Assembly: GCA_023266195.1 (NCBI GenBank)
Contig: JAHFRP010000003.1
Location: 186,001-250,000, forward strand
Direction of reading: 5' to 3'
Length of the DNA stretch: 64,000 nucleotides
From: Sulfuricella sp.
Lineage (GTDB): Bacteria; Pseudomonadota; Gammaproteobacteria; Burkholderiales; Sulfuricellaceae
Shown here: one piece after another, positions 16,774 through 27,545 of the stretch
Position numbering within the stretch: the stretch's first letter is position 1
Layout of the letters: every line of letters begins with the position of its first letter
Translations under genes and position numbers: made by a program
Notes under the pieces: generated by a model
Told to the model about the DNA's origin: nothing
Seen by the model: only the letters and a program-made list of their open reading frames with translations
Database searches by the model: none

Positions 16774-16947
16774 GTCCGCCGCGCCAAACCCGAGAAGAAA
16801 AAACAGGAGATATCGGATGCCCGCCGTGTGTGCCGCCATGCCGTTGCCAGGGCGCTCCCCCGCTTCCGCTGCGCTCGATGCGAGCGACCGTGAACATGAA
16901 AACCATTTCCGCCACTTCAACACCACGCAGGTCAAGGACTGCGATGC
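16774..16947. other. Leader region upstream of the GGDEF/EAL gene
   Basis: Remainder of the 319-base gap between the DUF4124 and GGDEF/EAL genes (first part is the repeat entry). A possible 47-codon frame begins at ATG 16817 after AGGAGA and ends at 16960, overlapping the start of the next gene by 13 bases. Its predicted product (MPAVCAAMPLPGRSPASAAL onward) resembles nothing I know, so it is not called as a gene. AAGGA at 16934-16938 is the RBS of the next gene. Confidence 0.4.
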
Positions 16948-19407
16948 ATGTCCGAAATAACGCCGGACGCAACGGACGCATCCGATAACGCCAGGCCGGC
17001 AGCGCGGGCACCCTGGTGGTCGCGGCTGAGCTTCCTGTCGCGGCTGGGGCTCATCACCGCCTTCGCACTCGCCATCGCCGGCGGTGCCATGCTTTACTCG
17101 TCCGTGAAGAGCGATTCCACCTGGCATCAGGCCAACCTCGCCATCCAGGCAGAGACCGAGCTGGAATCCCTGATCGCGGTCGTGGCGGAACAGGCCGTCA
17201 TCGGCGATTACGCCTCCATCCAGCAAAGCCTGTCGGCGCGGGCGCGGCACGACAACATCGACAGCATCCTGTTCGCGGATGCGAGCGGCGCCGCCATCCG
17301 CACGGAGATGGTGGAACCTGCCCGCTACCCCGTGCCGCCGTGGTTTCGGCGGCTTGCCGCCGTGAAAGGCGGCACGTTTTCCCGCGACATCCTGATCGGC
17401 GGGCGGCGCTACGGAGCCGTTACCATCCAGATGTCCGCGGCGCCCGCGCTGGATCAGACCTGGGCCGGCTTCCTGAGCCACCTGCTGATCCTGACGCTGG
17501 CCCTGGGGCTGAATTTCCTCGGCATCCTGCTGACCCTGAAGACCGGCCTGCGGCCCCTCGACGCACTCAGCCAAGGAGCGCGGCAGCTCGGCGGCGGCGA
17601 CCTTTCAGCACGCATTCCGCCCCAGGGCAGCGCGGAGATGCGCACCACCATTTCCACCTTCAACCGCATGGCGCACGACATTCAGGGTCTGCTCGCGCAA
17701 ATTCACCGCGAAAAGGAACTGGCCCAGGTCACCCTGCGCTCCATCGGCGACGCGGTCATCACCACCGATGCCGGAGAGCATATCACCTACCTCAACCCGG
17801 TGGCGGAAAGCCTCACTGGCTGGAGCAATGCGGAAGCCTATGGCAGGCTGCTTATGGAAGTGTTCCGCACCATCAACGAGTTCAGCCGCGAACCGGTGGA
17901 AACCCCTGTCGGGCGGGTTTTGCGGGAGGGAGTGATCGTCGGCCTGACCAACCACACCGTGCTGGTCGCGCGCGATGGGCGGGAATACGCGATCGAAGAT
18001 TCCGCCGCCCCAATCCGCGACCGGGAAAACCAGGTTCTCGGCGTGGTGATGGTGTTCCACGATGTCACCGAAAAGCGGGAAATGGCGCGGGAGATGACCT
18101 GGCAGGCAAGCCACGACCCGCTTACCGGGCTGGCGAACCGGCGCGAATTCGAGCGCCGGCTGCATCAGCTGCTGCACACCGCCAAGGCCGGCAACCAGAT
18201 CCACGCCCTGATCTACATGGACCTGGATCAGTTCAAGGTGGTCAACGACACCTGCGGCCACGTCGCCGGGGACGAGCTGCTGCGCCAGGTGGCTGCCTTG
18301 CTGCAAGGCAAGGTGCGGGGCTCCGACACCCTGGCACGGCTGGGCGGGGACGAGTTCGGCGTGCTGCTGGAATGCTGTCCGGTGGAAAAAGCCAGCCGTA
18401 TTGCCGAAGAGCTGATCGACATGCTCAAGGAGTTCCGTTTTCCCTGGCAGGACAAGACCTTCATGGTCGGGGCCAGCATCGGGGTTGCCGCCATCAGCAT
18501 AGCCTCGGCGGATATCCACGCCATTTTGTCCGCCGCCGACACCGCCTGCTACATCGCCAAGGAACGGGGGCGCAACCGGGTGCAGGTGTATTCCGTGGAC
18601 GACACCGACCTGGCCAGCCGTCACGGGGAAATGCACTGGGTATCGCGCATTTCGGACGCCATCGAGCAGGACGCCTTCCGCCTGCATTTCCAGCGCATCA
18701 GTCCGCTGCATCGCAACGGCAGGGAGCATCTGGAAATCCTGGTGAGAATGAACGAGACCGAGGGGGGAGGCATCATCCTGCCGGGCGCCTTCATTCCCGC
18801 CGCCGAGCGTTTCGGCCTGATGCCGGCCCTCGACCGCTGGGTGGTGAGCGCGGCGCTTTCCGCCTACCGGCGCCGGCTGGAGCAGGGCATGGACACGGAA
18901 ACCTGGGCCATCAACCTGTCCGGCGCCTCTCTCGGCGACCCCGCCTTCCTCCATTTCGTCGCCGGTGAATTCGAGCGCCACGCGCCGCCGCCCGGCGCAA
19001 TCTGCTTCGAGGTCACGGAAACGGCCGCGATCGGCAACCTTCCCCGCGTCGCCGCATTCATCCGCGAAATGAAAGGCTCGGGCTGCTGTTTCGCTCTGGA
19101 CGATTTCGGCAGCGGGCTGTCCTCGTTCGCCTATCTGCAGAACCTGGCGGTGGATTATCTGAAGATCGACGGCCGCTTCGTCAAGAACATGACCACCAAC
19201 GCCTCGGATTTCGCCATCGTCGAGTCGGTCAACCGGATCGGCCACGCGCTCGGCATCGAAACCATCGCCGAGTTCGTCGAGAACGGGGAAACGCTCGCCC
19301 GCCTCAAGGCGGTGGGAGTGGATTACGCCCAGGGCTATCACGTGCACAAACCGCAGGCGCTCGACGACCTGCTGGAGGGCAAGGCGCTGTCGGCGTTCGG
19401 CGGTTGA
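16948..19407 (+). CDS. Membrane PAS-GGDEF-EAL signalling protein
   Basis: 819-aa cyclic-di-GMP enzyme. Membrane helices lie near residues 32-50 and 177-197, bounding a periplasmic sensor of about 125 residues. HAMP follows near 198-250, then PAS near 255-375. The GGDEF domain has an intact GGDEF near 467 with upstream DLDQFKVVND. The EAL domain keeps the metal and catalytic residues (ETE in FEVTETAAIG, DDFGSG, KIDG, IAEFVE, QGYHVHKP), but the EAL triad itself reads EIL. Both synthesis and hydrolysis of c-di-GMP are therefore possible. RBS AAGGA precedes ATG 16948. No obvious operon partner. Confidence 0.9.
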   Translation: MSEITPDATDASDNARPAARAPWWSRLSFLSRLGLITAFALAIAGGAMLYSSVKSDSTWHQANLAIQAETELESLIAVVAEQAVIGDYASIQQSLSARARHDNIDSILFADASGAAIRTEMVEPARYPVPPWFRRLAAVKGGTFSRDILIGGRRYGAVTIQMSAAPALDQTWAGFLSHLLILTLALGLNFLGILLTLKTGLRPLDALSQGARQLGGGDLSARIPPQGSAEMRTTISTFNRMAHDIQGLLAQIHREKELAQVTLRSIGDAVITTDAGEHITYLNPVAESLTGWSNAEAYGRLLMEVFRTINEFSREPVETPVGRVLREGVIVGLTNHTVLVARDGREYAIEDSAAPIRDRENQVLGVVMVFHDVTEKREMAREMTWQASHDPLTGLANRREFERRLHQLLHTAKAGNQIHALIYMDLDQFKVVNDTCGHVAGDELLRQVAALLQGKVRGSDTLARLGGDEFGVLLECCPVEKASRIAEELIDMLKEFRFPWQDKTFMVGASIGVAAISIASADIHAILSAADTACYIAKERGRNRVQVYSVDDTDLASRHGEMHWVSRISDAIEQDAFRLHFQRISPLHRNGREHLEILVRMNETEGGGIILPGAFIPAAERFGLMPALDRWVVSAALSAYRRRLEQGMDTETWAINLSGASLGDPAFLHFVAGEFERHAPPPGAICFEVTETAAIGNLPRVAAFIREMKGSGCCFALDDFGSGLSSFAYLQNLAVDYLKIDGRFVKNMTTNASDFAIVESVNRIGHALGIETIAEFVENGETLARLKAVGVDYAQGYHVHKPQALDDLLEGKALSAFGG

Positions 19408-19510
19408 ACAGCGCCTTACGGGCACGGCTCCAGCCGAGCATGTCAGACTAAAGCCCGCCCCCACGGGCCATGGCTTTTGCCGACGCGTCAATGCACGCCG
19501 GCCGCGGGGA

Positions 19511-20947
19511 TCAACCTGCCAGCTTCTTCTTCAATATCTCGTTGAGCTGCGCCGGGTTCGCCTTGCCTTTCGAGGCTTTCATCGCCAGGCCGACGAAGAA
19601 GCCGAACACTTTCTCCTTGCCGCTGCGGTATTCCGCCACTTGGGCCGGGTTGGCGTTGATAATCTCGTCCACGATCTTCTCGATCGCGCCGGAATCGGAA
19701 ACCTGCTTCAATCCTCTAGCCTCGATGATGGCGTCGGCCTCGCCTTCGCCCGCCCACATCGCGGCAAAGACTTCCTTGGCGATCTTGCCCGAAATGGTGC
19801 CGTCCTTGACGCGCTTGAGCAGTCCGGCGAGCTCTGCGCTGGATAGCGGGCTGTCGGCGATGTCCAGCCCGTCCTTGTTGAGCGCGGCGGAGAGGTCGCC
19901 CATGATCCAGTTGGCACAGAGCTTGGCATCCTGACCCAGGGCGGCAACGGCTTCCTCGAAATAGGCGGCCAGCTCGCGCGAGGCGGTCAGCGTGCCGGCA
20001 TCGTAGGCGGGCAGGCCGTAACCGCTCATGAAGCGCTCGCGCATCGCCTGCGGCAGTTCGGGCAGCGCGGCGCGGGCCAGTTCGACGAAGACTTCGTCGA
20101 TAACCAGCGGCAACAGGTCTGGATCGGGGAAATAACGGTAATCGTTGGCTTCTTCCTTGGATCGCATCGAGCGCGTCTCGTCGCGGTCGGGGTCGTACAA
20201 ACGGGTTTCCTGCACCACCGTGCCGCCGTCCTCGATCAGCTCGATCTGGCGCCGCACTTCGTAGTCGATGGCTTTTTCCATGAACTTGAACGAGTTGAGG
20301 TTCTTGATCTCGCAGCGGGTGCCGAGCTTTTCCGAACCTACCGGCCGCACCGACACGTTGGCGTCGCAGCGGAACGAGCCTTCCTGCATGTTGCCGTCGC
20401 AGATGCCGATCCAGCGCACCAGGGAATGCAGCGCCTTGGCGTAGGCCACCGCTTCGGCGCTGCTGCGCAGGTCGGGCTCGGTGACGATCTCGATCAGCGG
20501 CGTGCCGGCGCGGTTGAGGTCGATGCCGGTCATGCCGTGGAAATCTTCGTGCAGCGATTTGCCGGCGTCTTCTTCCATATGGGCGCGGGTGATGCGGACG
20601 TCTTTTTCACGATCCCCGACCTGGATGCGCAGCGTGCCGCCTTCGGCCACGATCGGCAGCGCGAGCTGGGTGGTCTGGTAGCCCTTGGGCAGATCCGGGT
20701 AAAAGTAATTCTTGCGCTCGAACACCGAGCGACGGTTGATCCGCGCGCCGACGGCCAAACCGAACCTGACCGCCTTTTCCGCCGCCGCCCGGTTGAACAC
20801 CGGCAGCACGCCGGGCAGGGCGATATCCACCGCGCAGGCCTGGCTGTTGGGCGCGGCGCCATAGGCGGTGGCCGCACCGGAAAATATCTTGGATTGCGTG
20901 TTGAGCTGGGCATGCGTTTCCAGCCCGATGACGATTTCCCACTGCAT
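19511..20947 (-). CDS. gatB: Asp-tRNA(Asn)/Glu-tRNA(Gln) amidotransferase subunit B
   Basis: 478-aa GatB, which binds misacylated tRNA and carries the kinase site. It opens [20 protein letters not shown], with the Zn/cradle region [13 protein letters not shown]. Later [42 protein letters not shown] and [16 protein letters not shown] are hallmark stretches. The C-terminal YqeY-like tail domain ends [19 protein letters not shown] lies 8 bases before ATG 20947. Downstream of gatC and gatA in the same direction. Confidence 0.96.
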   Translation of the reverse strand: MQWEIVIGLETHAQLNTQSKIFSGAATAYGAAPNSQACAVDIALPGVLPVFNRAAAEKAVRFGLAVGARINRRSVFERKNYFYPDLPKGYQTTQLALPIVAEGGTLRIQVGDREKDVRITRAHMEEDAGKSLHEDFHGMTGIDLNRAGTPLIEIVTEPDLRSSAEAVAYAKALHSLVRWIGICDGNMQEGSFRCDANVSVRPVGSEKLGTRCEIKNLNSFKFMEKAIDYEVRRQIELIEDGGTVVQETRLYDPDRDETRSMRSKEEANDYRYFPDPDLLPLVIDEVFVELARAALPELPQAMRERFMSGYGLPAYDAGTLTASRELAAYFEEAVAALGQDAKLCANWIMGDLSAALNKDGLDIADSPLSSAELAGLLKRVKDGTISGKIAKEVFAAMWAGEGEADAIIEARGLKQVSDSGAIEKIVDEIINANPAQVAEYRSGKEKVFGFFVGLAMKASKGKANPAQLNEILKKKLAG

Positions 20948-20959
20948 GTTTGAATCCTT

Positions 20960-21029
20960 GTGAGGGGTTGGGAGTGAGGAGTCAGGAGTGGAGGGCTTTC
21001 CCTCGCTCTTTGCTCCTTACTCCTCACTG
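20960..21029. repeat. Heptamer repeat hairpin, gatA/gatB junction
   Basis: GTGAGGGGTTGGGAGTGAGG and following TCAGGAG units face CTCCTTACTCCTCACT at 21013-21028. The gatA stop (TAA on the minus strand, 21017-21019) and its last codons Ser-Glu-Glu are read from the repeat. Confidence 0.7.
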
Positions 21030-22477
21030 AGCGGCGGTAGCCGCGTATGCCAGTCCGTCGCCAGCTGGAACTGGTGCGCCACGTTGAGCATTTTCGCTTC
21101 GCCGAAATAATTGCCGACGATTTGCAGGCCGACCGGCAGCCCGTTGGCGCCGAAGCCCGCCGGAATGGACATGCCGGGCAAACCGGCGAGGTTCACCGCG
21201 ATGGTGTAGATGTCCGACAGGTACATCGAAACCGGGTCGTCGCTCTTTTCGCCGAGATTGAAGGCGGTGGTCGGCGAGGTCGGCCCCATGATCACGTCGC
21301 ACCGGGCAAAGGCATCGGTGAAATCCTGCGCGATCAGCCGGCGCAGCTTCTGCGCCTTGAGGTAATAGGCGTCGTAATAGCCGGCGGAAAGGACATAGGT
21401 GCCGATCATGATGCGCCGCTTCACTTCCGCGCCGAAACCCTGCGCCCGGCTCTTGCCGTACATGTCGTTGAGATCGGTGTATTCCGGCGCGCGATAGCCG
21501 TAGCGCACGCCGTCGAAGCGGGCCAGGTTGCTCGACGCTTCGGCCGGGGCGAGGACGTAATACACCGGCACCGCCAGCTTGCTGTTGGGCAACGAGACTT
21601 CCACCGTTTCGGCGCCGAGCCGGCGGTATTCGGCCAATGCCGTTTCGACCGCCTGAGCCACGTCGGCGGCGAGGCCGGCGGCGAAGTATTCGCGCGGCAA
21701 TCCGATGCGCAGGCCCTTGAGCGGCTGGCCCAGATCGCGGCCGTAATCCTCTTTCGGCCGCTCCAGGCTGGTCGAGTCGCGCGGATCGAAACCGGCCATC
21801 GCGTTCAGCAGCAGGGCGAGGTCTTCCGCGCTTTTCGCCATCGGCCCGGCCTGGTCGAGCGAGGAGGCGAAGGCGATCATGCCGTAGCGCGACACCACGC
21901 CGTAGGTCGGCTTGATGCCTGAAATGCCGGTGAGCGCGGCGGGCTGGCGGATCGAGCCGCCGGTGTCGGTGCCGGTGGCGGCCGGGCACAGGCGCGCGGC
22001 CACCGCCGCGGCGGAACCGCCCGAGCTGCCGCCGGGCACGGCGTTCAAGCCCCAGGGATTCTTCACCTTGCCGTAGAAAGAGGTTTCGTTGGACGAGCCC
22101 ATGGCGAATTCGTCCATGTTGGTCTTGCCCAGGTTGACCGCGCCGGCGCGATTGAACTGTTCGATCACATGCGCATCATAGGGGGAGACGAAATTGTGCA
22201 GCATCTTCGAGCCGCAGGTCGTGCGCCAGCCTTCGGCGCAGAAAATATCCTTCTGCGCCACCGGGATGCCGGTAAGCGGCCCGGCCTGACCGGACGCGAT
22301 CAAGGCGTCGGCGGCTTCGGCCTGCGCCAGGCTTTTCCCCTCATCGACGGTGACGAAGGCGTTGAGCGCGGGGTTCAGCTCGCCAATGCGCTTGAGGAAG
22401 AGTTGCGTCAGTTCGACGCTGGAAATTTTCTTTCCGGCCAGAAGGCCGGCAAGTTCTTTGAGCGATGCGTTTAACAT
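21017..22477 (-). CDS. gatA: Asp-tRNA(Asn)/Glu-tRNA(Gln) amidotransferase subunit A
   Basis: 486-aa amidase that releases ammonia from glutamine for GatB. The amidase-signature triad is visible: [19 protein letters not shown] (catalytic Lys), [16 protein letters not shown] and [16 protein letters not shown] (serines). The C-terminal [16 protein letters not shown] is typical. The very end (SEE-stop) is encoded by a heptamer repeat, so the tail after PPL is probably not ancestral. It lies between gatC and gatB. Confidence 0.96.
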   Translation of the reverse strand: MLNASLKELAGLLAGKKISSVELTQLFLKRIGELNPALNAFVTVDEGKSLAQAEAADALIASGQAGPLTGIPVAQKDIFCAEGWRTTCGSKMLHNFVSPYDAHVIEQFNRAGAVNLGKTNMDEFAMGSSNETSFYGKVKNPWGLNAVPGGSSGGSAAAVAARLCPAATGTDTGGSIRQPAALTGISGIKPTYGVVSRYGMIAFASSLDQAGPMAKSAEDLALLLNAMAGFDPRDSTSLERPKEDYGRDLGQPLKGLRIGLPREYFAAGLAADVAQAVETALAEYRRLGAETVEVSLPNSKLAVPVYYVLAPAEASSNLARFDGVRYGYRAPEYTDLNDMYGKSRAQGFGAEVKRRIMIGTYVLSAGYYDAYYLKAQKLRRLIAQDFTDAFARCDVIMGPTSPTTAFNLGEKSDDPVSMYLSDIYTIAVNLAGLPGMSIPAGFGANGLPVGLQIVGNYFGEAKMLNVAHQFQLATDWHTRLPPLSEE

Positions 22478-22483
22478 TTGTTA

Positions 22484-22562
22484 GTGAGGAGCGAGGGGTG
22501 AGGAGTGAGGAGCAAACCCTCTTCAACTCCGCACCGCCCGCTCCCGGCTCCTTACTCTATCA
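22484..22562. repeat. Heptamer repeat hairpin, gatC/gatA junction
   Basis: AGTGAGGAGCGAGGGGTGAG and following GAGTGAGGAG faces CTCCCGGCTCCTTACTC near 22541-22558. The gatC stop TAA (22552-22554) lies in the pyrimidine arm. This is the same family as at 20960 and 32172. Confidence 0.65.
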
Positions 22563-22839
22563 CTTTGGGAACGAGATACAGACTGGCTTCGACTTGCGGG
22601 GCGACAGCCTGGAATGCGGCGTGGCGGTCGGTTTCGGTCACGGCGTCGTCGCGCAGCCGCAGCACCACGTCCTGGGCGTGCGACATCGGCTCGATGCCGT
22701 CGGTGTTGACCGCCTGCATTTCCTCGACCAGGCCGAGGATGTTGGTGAGCTGCTGCAAATAACCCGGCGCCTCGTCTTCGTCCACCGCGATGCGGGCGAG
22801 ATGGGCGATGCGCTTCACATCGGCGAGATTCAGTGACAT
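22552..22839 (-). CDS. gatC: Asp-tRNA(Asn)/Glu-tRNA(Gln) amidotransferase subunit C
   Basis: 95-aa GatC, a belt-like stabiliser of the GatAB complex. [20 protein letters not shown] is the family N-terminus; [20 protein letters not shown] and [12 protein letters not shown] follow. First gene of the minus-strand gatCAB operon. The stop codon is provided by a heptamer repeat. The promoter should lie in or beyond the palindromic element 22858-23009. Confidence 0.93.
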   Translation of the reverse strand: MSLNLADVKRIAHLARIAVDEDEAPGYLQQLTNILGLVEEMQAVNTDGIEPMSHAQDVVLRLRDDAVTETDRHAAFQAVAPQVEASLYLVPKVIE

Positions 22840-22857
22840 AAAATTTACCCGGAGAAC

Positions 22858-23004
22858 TTAGGAGCTGTTTTAAAAAATGTAGCGAGCGGCTGTGAGGTGG
22901 GGGAGGCCGGAGCGGAGGAACCGGAATGTACATCAAGTACATGGGGATTCCGAGCACCGCCCGACCCCGCATCGCGGCCGCGCAGTAATTTTTTAAACAG
23001 CTTC

Positions 23005-23009
<5 letters not shown>
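22858..23009. repeat. Palindromic element, ACATCAAGTA-centre family, copy 2
   Basis: Arms TTAGGAGCTGTTTTAAAAAA and TTTTTTAAACAGCTTCTTAA enclose a GC-rich core centred on TGTACATCAAGTACATG at about 22925-22941. It fills the divergent gatC/mreB intergenic space. The plan matches 16627-16773. Confidence 0.65.
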
Positions 23010-24144
<1,135 letters not shown>

Positions 24145-24159
24145 TCCCGAGTGACCGGA

Positions 24160-24179
24160 TGCCGAGCCAAGGCTCGGCA
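24160..24179. repeat. Hairpin between mreB and mreC
   Basis: TGCCGAGCC-AA-GGCTCGGCA, a perfect 9-bp stem with 2-base loop, extended by weaker pairing (GTGACCGGA/CCCGGCAC). No T-run follows, so it is not a classical terminator. It resembles the short GC palindromes at 1161-1236 and could protect or attenuate the mRNA between mreB and mreC. Confidence 0.55.
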
Positions 24180-24193
24180 CCCGGCACGGAATT

Positions 24194-25105
24194 ATGGATC
24201 ACCAACCGCCGCCGTTTTTCAAGCTTGGCCCCAGCCCGCTGGCCCGCTTCATGTTTTTCGCCATCATCTCGGTGGTGCTGATGGTGCTGGATGTCCGCCA
24301 GAACGCCATGAACGGCTTGCGCCAGGTATTGGCGGTCGCGATCAGCCCGTTGCAGCGCCTCGCCAACGCCCCGGCCGAACTGCTCGACCAGACCGGCAAT
24401 TTTTTCGTCACCCAGGCGCGCCTGCAAAACGAGAACACCATGCTCAAGCAGCGCCATCTGATGCAGGCCGTGCAATTGCAGCGGATACAGGCGATGCAGG
24501 CGGAGAATGCCTATCTGCGCAAGATGCTCAATATCCAGCCGGCGCAGCGGGAAACCGCCGTCGCCGCCGAAATCATCTACGCGGGGCGCGACCCGTTCTC
24601 CCAGAAAATCATCGTGGACAAAGGCCTGAATCAGAACGTCAAACCCGGCCAGCCGGCGATCGACGACATCGGCGTAATCGGCCAGGTCACCCGCGTCTAC
24701 CCGTTCAGCAGCGAGATCACCCTGCTGACCGACAAGGATCAGGCGATCCCGGTCGAGATCGTGCGCAACGGCGCCCGCGCCATCGCTTTCGGCCACGGCC
24801 AGGACGGCACGCTGGAACTGCCTTTCATGGCGGCCAACGCGGATGTGCAAAACGGCGACATTCTGGTGACTTCCGGCATCGACGGCGTCTATCCCGCCGG
24901 GCTGCCGGTGGCGGCGGTATCGAAAATCGAGCGCAATGCATCCTTCGCCAAAATCTCCTGCACGCCGAGCGCAGGGGTGAACCGGCACAAACAGCTCCTG
25001 ATCCTGGGTGGCGCCGGACGGGAAATCCAGGCTCTCCTGCCGGAACCGTCGGCCCACCCGGAAAAAACCGAGGCCAGGCCGGCCGGAAGAAAACGGAGGA
25101 ACTGA
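24194..25105 (+). CDS. mreC: Rod shape-determining protein MreC
   Basis: 303-aa bitopic membrane protein that links MreB to the periplasmic elongasome. One membrane helix near residues 13-33 (ARFMFFAIISVVLMVLDV), a coiled coil near 65-105 (QARLQNENTMLKQRHLMQAV), then the beta-rich MreC core (AEIIYAGRDPFSQKIIVDKG, GQPAIDDIGVIGQVTRVYP, DGVYPAGLPVAAVSKIE). Its TGA overlaps the mreD ATG by one base. Confidence 0.94.
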   Translation: MDHQPPPFFKLGPSPLARFMFFAIISVVLMVLDVRQNAMNGLRQVLAVAISPLQRLANAPAELLDQTGNFFVTQARLQNENTMLKQRHLMQAVQLQRIQAMQAENAYLRKMLNIQPAQRETAVAAEIIYAGRDPFSQKIIVDKGLNQNVKPGQPAIDDIGVIGQVTRVYPFSSEITLLTDKDQAIPVEIVRNGARAIAFGHGQDGTLELPFMAANADVQNGDILVTSGIDGVYPAGLPVAAVSKIERNASFAKISCTPSAGVNRHKQLLILGGAGREIQALLPEPSAHPEKTEARPAGRKRRN

Positions 25106-25644
25106 TGGCATTGACCTCCGCCCGTGCGCCCGAACTGCTCAAGCCCGCCAGCATCGTATTCATCCTGCTGACGCTGGCCGGTGCGCTGCTACTCAACCTG
25201 CTTCCCTGGCAGGGACTGGCGCTGTCGTTCCGCCCCGATTTCGTCGCACTGGTGCTGGTGTTCTGGGCGATCCACGAACCGCGCAAGCAGGGGATCGGCT
25301 TGCCCTGGGTAGTGGGCCTGCTGATGGATATCGGCGATGGCGCCATTCTCGGGCAGCACGCTTTCGCTTACGTCCTAGCCGTTTATGCGGCCATCGTGCT
25401 GCACCGGCGCATCCAGCGCTTTGCCCTGTGGCAGCAGGTGTCTCATGTGCTGGTGCTGCTGCTTCTGGCGCAGGCCGCCATGCTGCTGATCCGGCTGTTC
25501 GGCGGCGCCGTGTCGCCGGGCCTGGGTTATTTCCTCGCCTGCTTTACCGGCGCGGCGCTGTGGCCGCCGCTGAGCCTGCTGTTGCTGCTGCCGCAGCGGG
25601 GCCGGGCGGGCTCCGACTCGGTGTATTCCGCAGGCCACAAGTGA
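25105..25644 (+). CDS. mreD: Rod shape-determining protein MreD
   Basis: 179-aa polytopic inner-membrane protein with about five hydrophobic helices. FRPDFVALVLVFWAIHEPRK and GLLMDIGDGAILGQHAFAY are conserved in MreD. ATG 25105 follows GGAGGA and shares one base with the mreC stop; the frame continues upstream out of phase with mreC and is not translated there. Its stop overlaps the GTG start of mrdA (GTGA). Confidence 0.93.
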   Translation: MALTSARAPELLKPASIVFILLTLAGALLLNLLPWQGLALSFRPDFVALVLVFWAIHEPRKQGIGLPWVVGLLMDIGDGAILGQHAFAYVLAVYAAIVLHRRIQRFALWQQVSHVLVLLLLAQAAMLLIRLFGGAVSPGLGYFLACFTGAALWPPLSLLLLLPQRGRAGSDSVYSAGHK

Positions 25645-27545
25645 GTCGCCCGACAGAACTCAGGGATAGCCAGAAGGAGCTGTATTATTTCCGCTGGCGG
25701 CTGGGCGTGGCGGCGGTCGGCATCGTCCTGCTGTTCACGCTGCTGGTGGGGCGATTCTTCTTCCTCCAGGTGATACAGCACGAATATTTCCACACCCTGG
25801 CTGAAAACAACCGCATCACCATCGTTCCCATCGTGCCCAACCGCGGCCTGATCCTCGACCGCAACGGCGTGGTGCTGGCGCACAACTATTCGGCCTACAC
25901 TCTGGAAATCACATCGAGCAAGGTGAAGGACCTGGATGCGACGATCAACGATCTCGCCACGCTGGTGGATATCCAGCCGCGCGACCGCAAACGCTTCAAG
26001 AAATTGCTGGAGGAATCGCGCAATTTCGAGAGCCTGCCGATCCGCGCCCGCCTGAACGATGTCGAGGTTGCGCGCTTCACCGCCAACCGCTACCGCTTCC
26101 CCGGCGTGGAAATCAAGGCGCGCCTGTTCCGCCACTATCCCAAGGGTGAGCTGGCCTCCCACGCCATCGGCCATATCGGCCGGATCAACGACGCCGACCT
26201 CGAAATGCTGGAAGAATCCGACGACATGGCGAACTACCGGGGCACCGACCATATCGGCAAGCTCGGCGTGGAGCAGAGCTATGAGAAAGAACTGCACGGC
26301 ATCACCGGCTTCGAGCAGGTGGAGACCGATGCCGGCGGACACGCCCTGCGCGTCTTGAGCCGCCGCGCCCCGGTTTCCGGCGACAACCTGACCCTGTCGC
26401 TCGACAGCCGCCTGCAGGAAATCGCCGAGAAGGCGTTCGGCCAATACCGCGGCGCCATGGTGGCGATCGACCCGAACAACGGCGAAGTGCTGGCGTTCGT
26501 CAGCAAACCGGGATTCGATCCCAACCTGTTCATCGACGGCATCGACCCGACCAGCTGGGATGCGCTCAACAACTCCATCGACAAGCCGCTCAACAACCGC
26601 GCCCTGCGCGGCCAATATCCGCCGGGTTCGACCTTCAAGCCGTTCATGGCGCTGGCCGGCCTGGAGCTGGGCAAGCGCACGCCGTCCTACACCATTTCCG
26701 ACCCCGGCTATTTCATGCTGGCCGGCAACAGCCACCATTACCGCGACTGGAAACAGGGCGGGCACGGCTCGGTGGACCTGAAGAAATCCATCACCGTGTC
26801 CTGCGACACCTATTACTACGGCCTGGCCAATGACCTGGGGCCGGACAACATCTACAATTTCATCGGTCAGTTCGGCTTCGGCAAAAAGACCGGCATTGAC
26901 ATCGAGGGCGAAACCACCGGCCTGTTGCCCTCGCGCGAGTGGAAAATGAAGCGCTACAAGCAGAAATGGTATGCCGGCGATACCGTCAGCGTCGGCATCG
27001 GCCAGGGCTACAATCTGGCGACGCCGTTGCAGCTGGCGTTTGCCGTCTCGATCCTGGCGAACCGGGGCGTGGTGGTCAGGCCGCACCTGGTGCGCTCGAT
27101 CCAGGACAGCGCCACCAGCCAGGTAAAAACGGTGCCGGCCAAGCCGGATGCGGCCGTGGCCCTCAAACCGGAGAGCCTGGAACTGGTGAAGGAAGCCATG
27201 ATCGGCGTCACCCAGCCGGGCGGTACCGCGGCGAGCGTGGGCGCGAATGCGCCCTACCTGATCGCCGCCAAGACCGGCACGGCGCAAGTGGTCGCCATCA
27301 AGCAGAACGAAAAATACGTGGCGAGCCGGATCGCCGAACGCCATCGCGACCACGCCCTGTTTATCGCCTATGCCCCGGCGGACAATCCCAAGATCGCCAT
27401 GGCAGTCCTGGTGGAGAACGGCGGCCACGGCGGCTCGACCGCCGGGCCGATCGCCCGCCAGGTGATGGATTACTATCTGCTCGGCAAGGTGCCACCGGCA
27501 CCGGTGAGCGAAACGCCCGACGCCGTTGAGGAGGAGCATGATTAA
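25641..27545 (+). CDS. mrdA: Penicillin-binding protein 2 (peptidoglycan transpeptidase)
   Basis: Elongation-specific class B PBP, 634 aa from GTG 25641. Membrane helix near residues 20-43 (RLGVAAVGIVLLFTLLVGRF), pedestal domain with NRGLILDRNGVVLAHN, transpeptidase motifs PPGSTFKPFMAL (Ser-x-x-Lys), SCD in TVSCDTYYYG and AAKTGTAQV (KTGT). The GTG start is chosen because it overlaps the mreD stop and starts just before SRPTELRDSQKELYYFRWRL, the normal N-terminus; the much longer open frame upstream is out-of-frame mreD. Overlaps rodA by 8 bases. Confidence 0.95.
   Translation: MSRPTELRDSQKELYYFRWRLGVAAVGIVLLFTLLVGRFFFLQVIQHEYFHTLAENNRITIVPIVPNRGLILDRNGVVLAHNYSAYTLEITSSKVKDLDATINDLATLVDIQPRDRKRFKKLLEESRNFESLPIRARLNDVEVARFTANRYRFPGVEIKARLFRHYPKGELASHAIGHIGRINDADLEMLEESDDMANYRGTDHIGKLGVEQSYEKELHGITGFEQVETDAGGHALRVLSRRAPVSGDNLTLSLDSRLQEIAEKAFGQYRGAMVAIDPNNGEVLAFVSKPGFDPNLFIDGIDPTSWDALNNSIDKPLNNRALRGQYPPGSTFKPFMALAGLELGKRTPSYTISDPGYFMLAGNSHHYRDWKQGGHGSVDLKKSITVSCDTYYYGLANDLGPDNIYNFIGQFGFGKKTGIDIEGETTGLLPSREWKMKRYKQKWYAGDTVSVGIGQGYNLATPLQLAFAVSILANRGVVVRPHLVRSIQDSATSQVKTVPAKPDAAVALKPESLELVKEAMIGVTQPGGTAASVGANAPYLIAAKTGTAQVVAIKQNEKYVASRIAERHRDHALFIAYAPADNPKIAMAVLVENGGHGGSTAGPIARQVMDYYLLGKVPPAPVSETPDAVEEEHD

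Noticed and set aside
16817-16960. 47-codon frame ahead of the GGDEF/EAL gene
   Set aside because: Has an RBS-like AGGAGA, but unusual composition and no known relatives; left as a possibility in the intergenic entry.
20960-21029. Tandem heptamers considered as a CRISPR array
   Set aside because: Units are 7 bases with no spacers.
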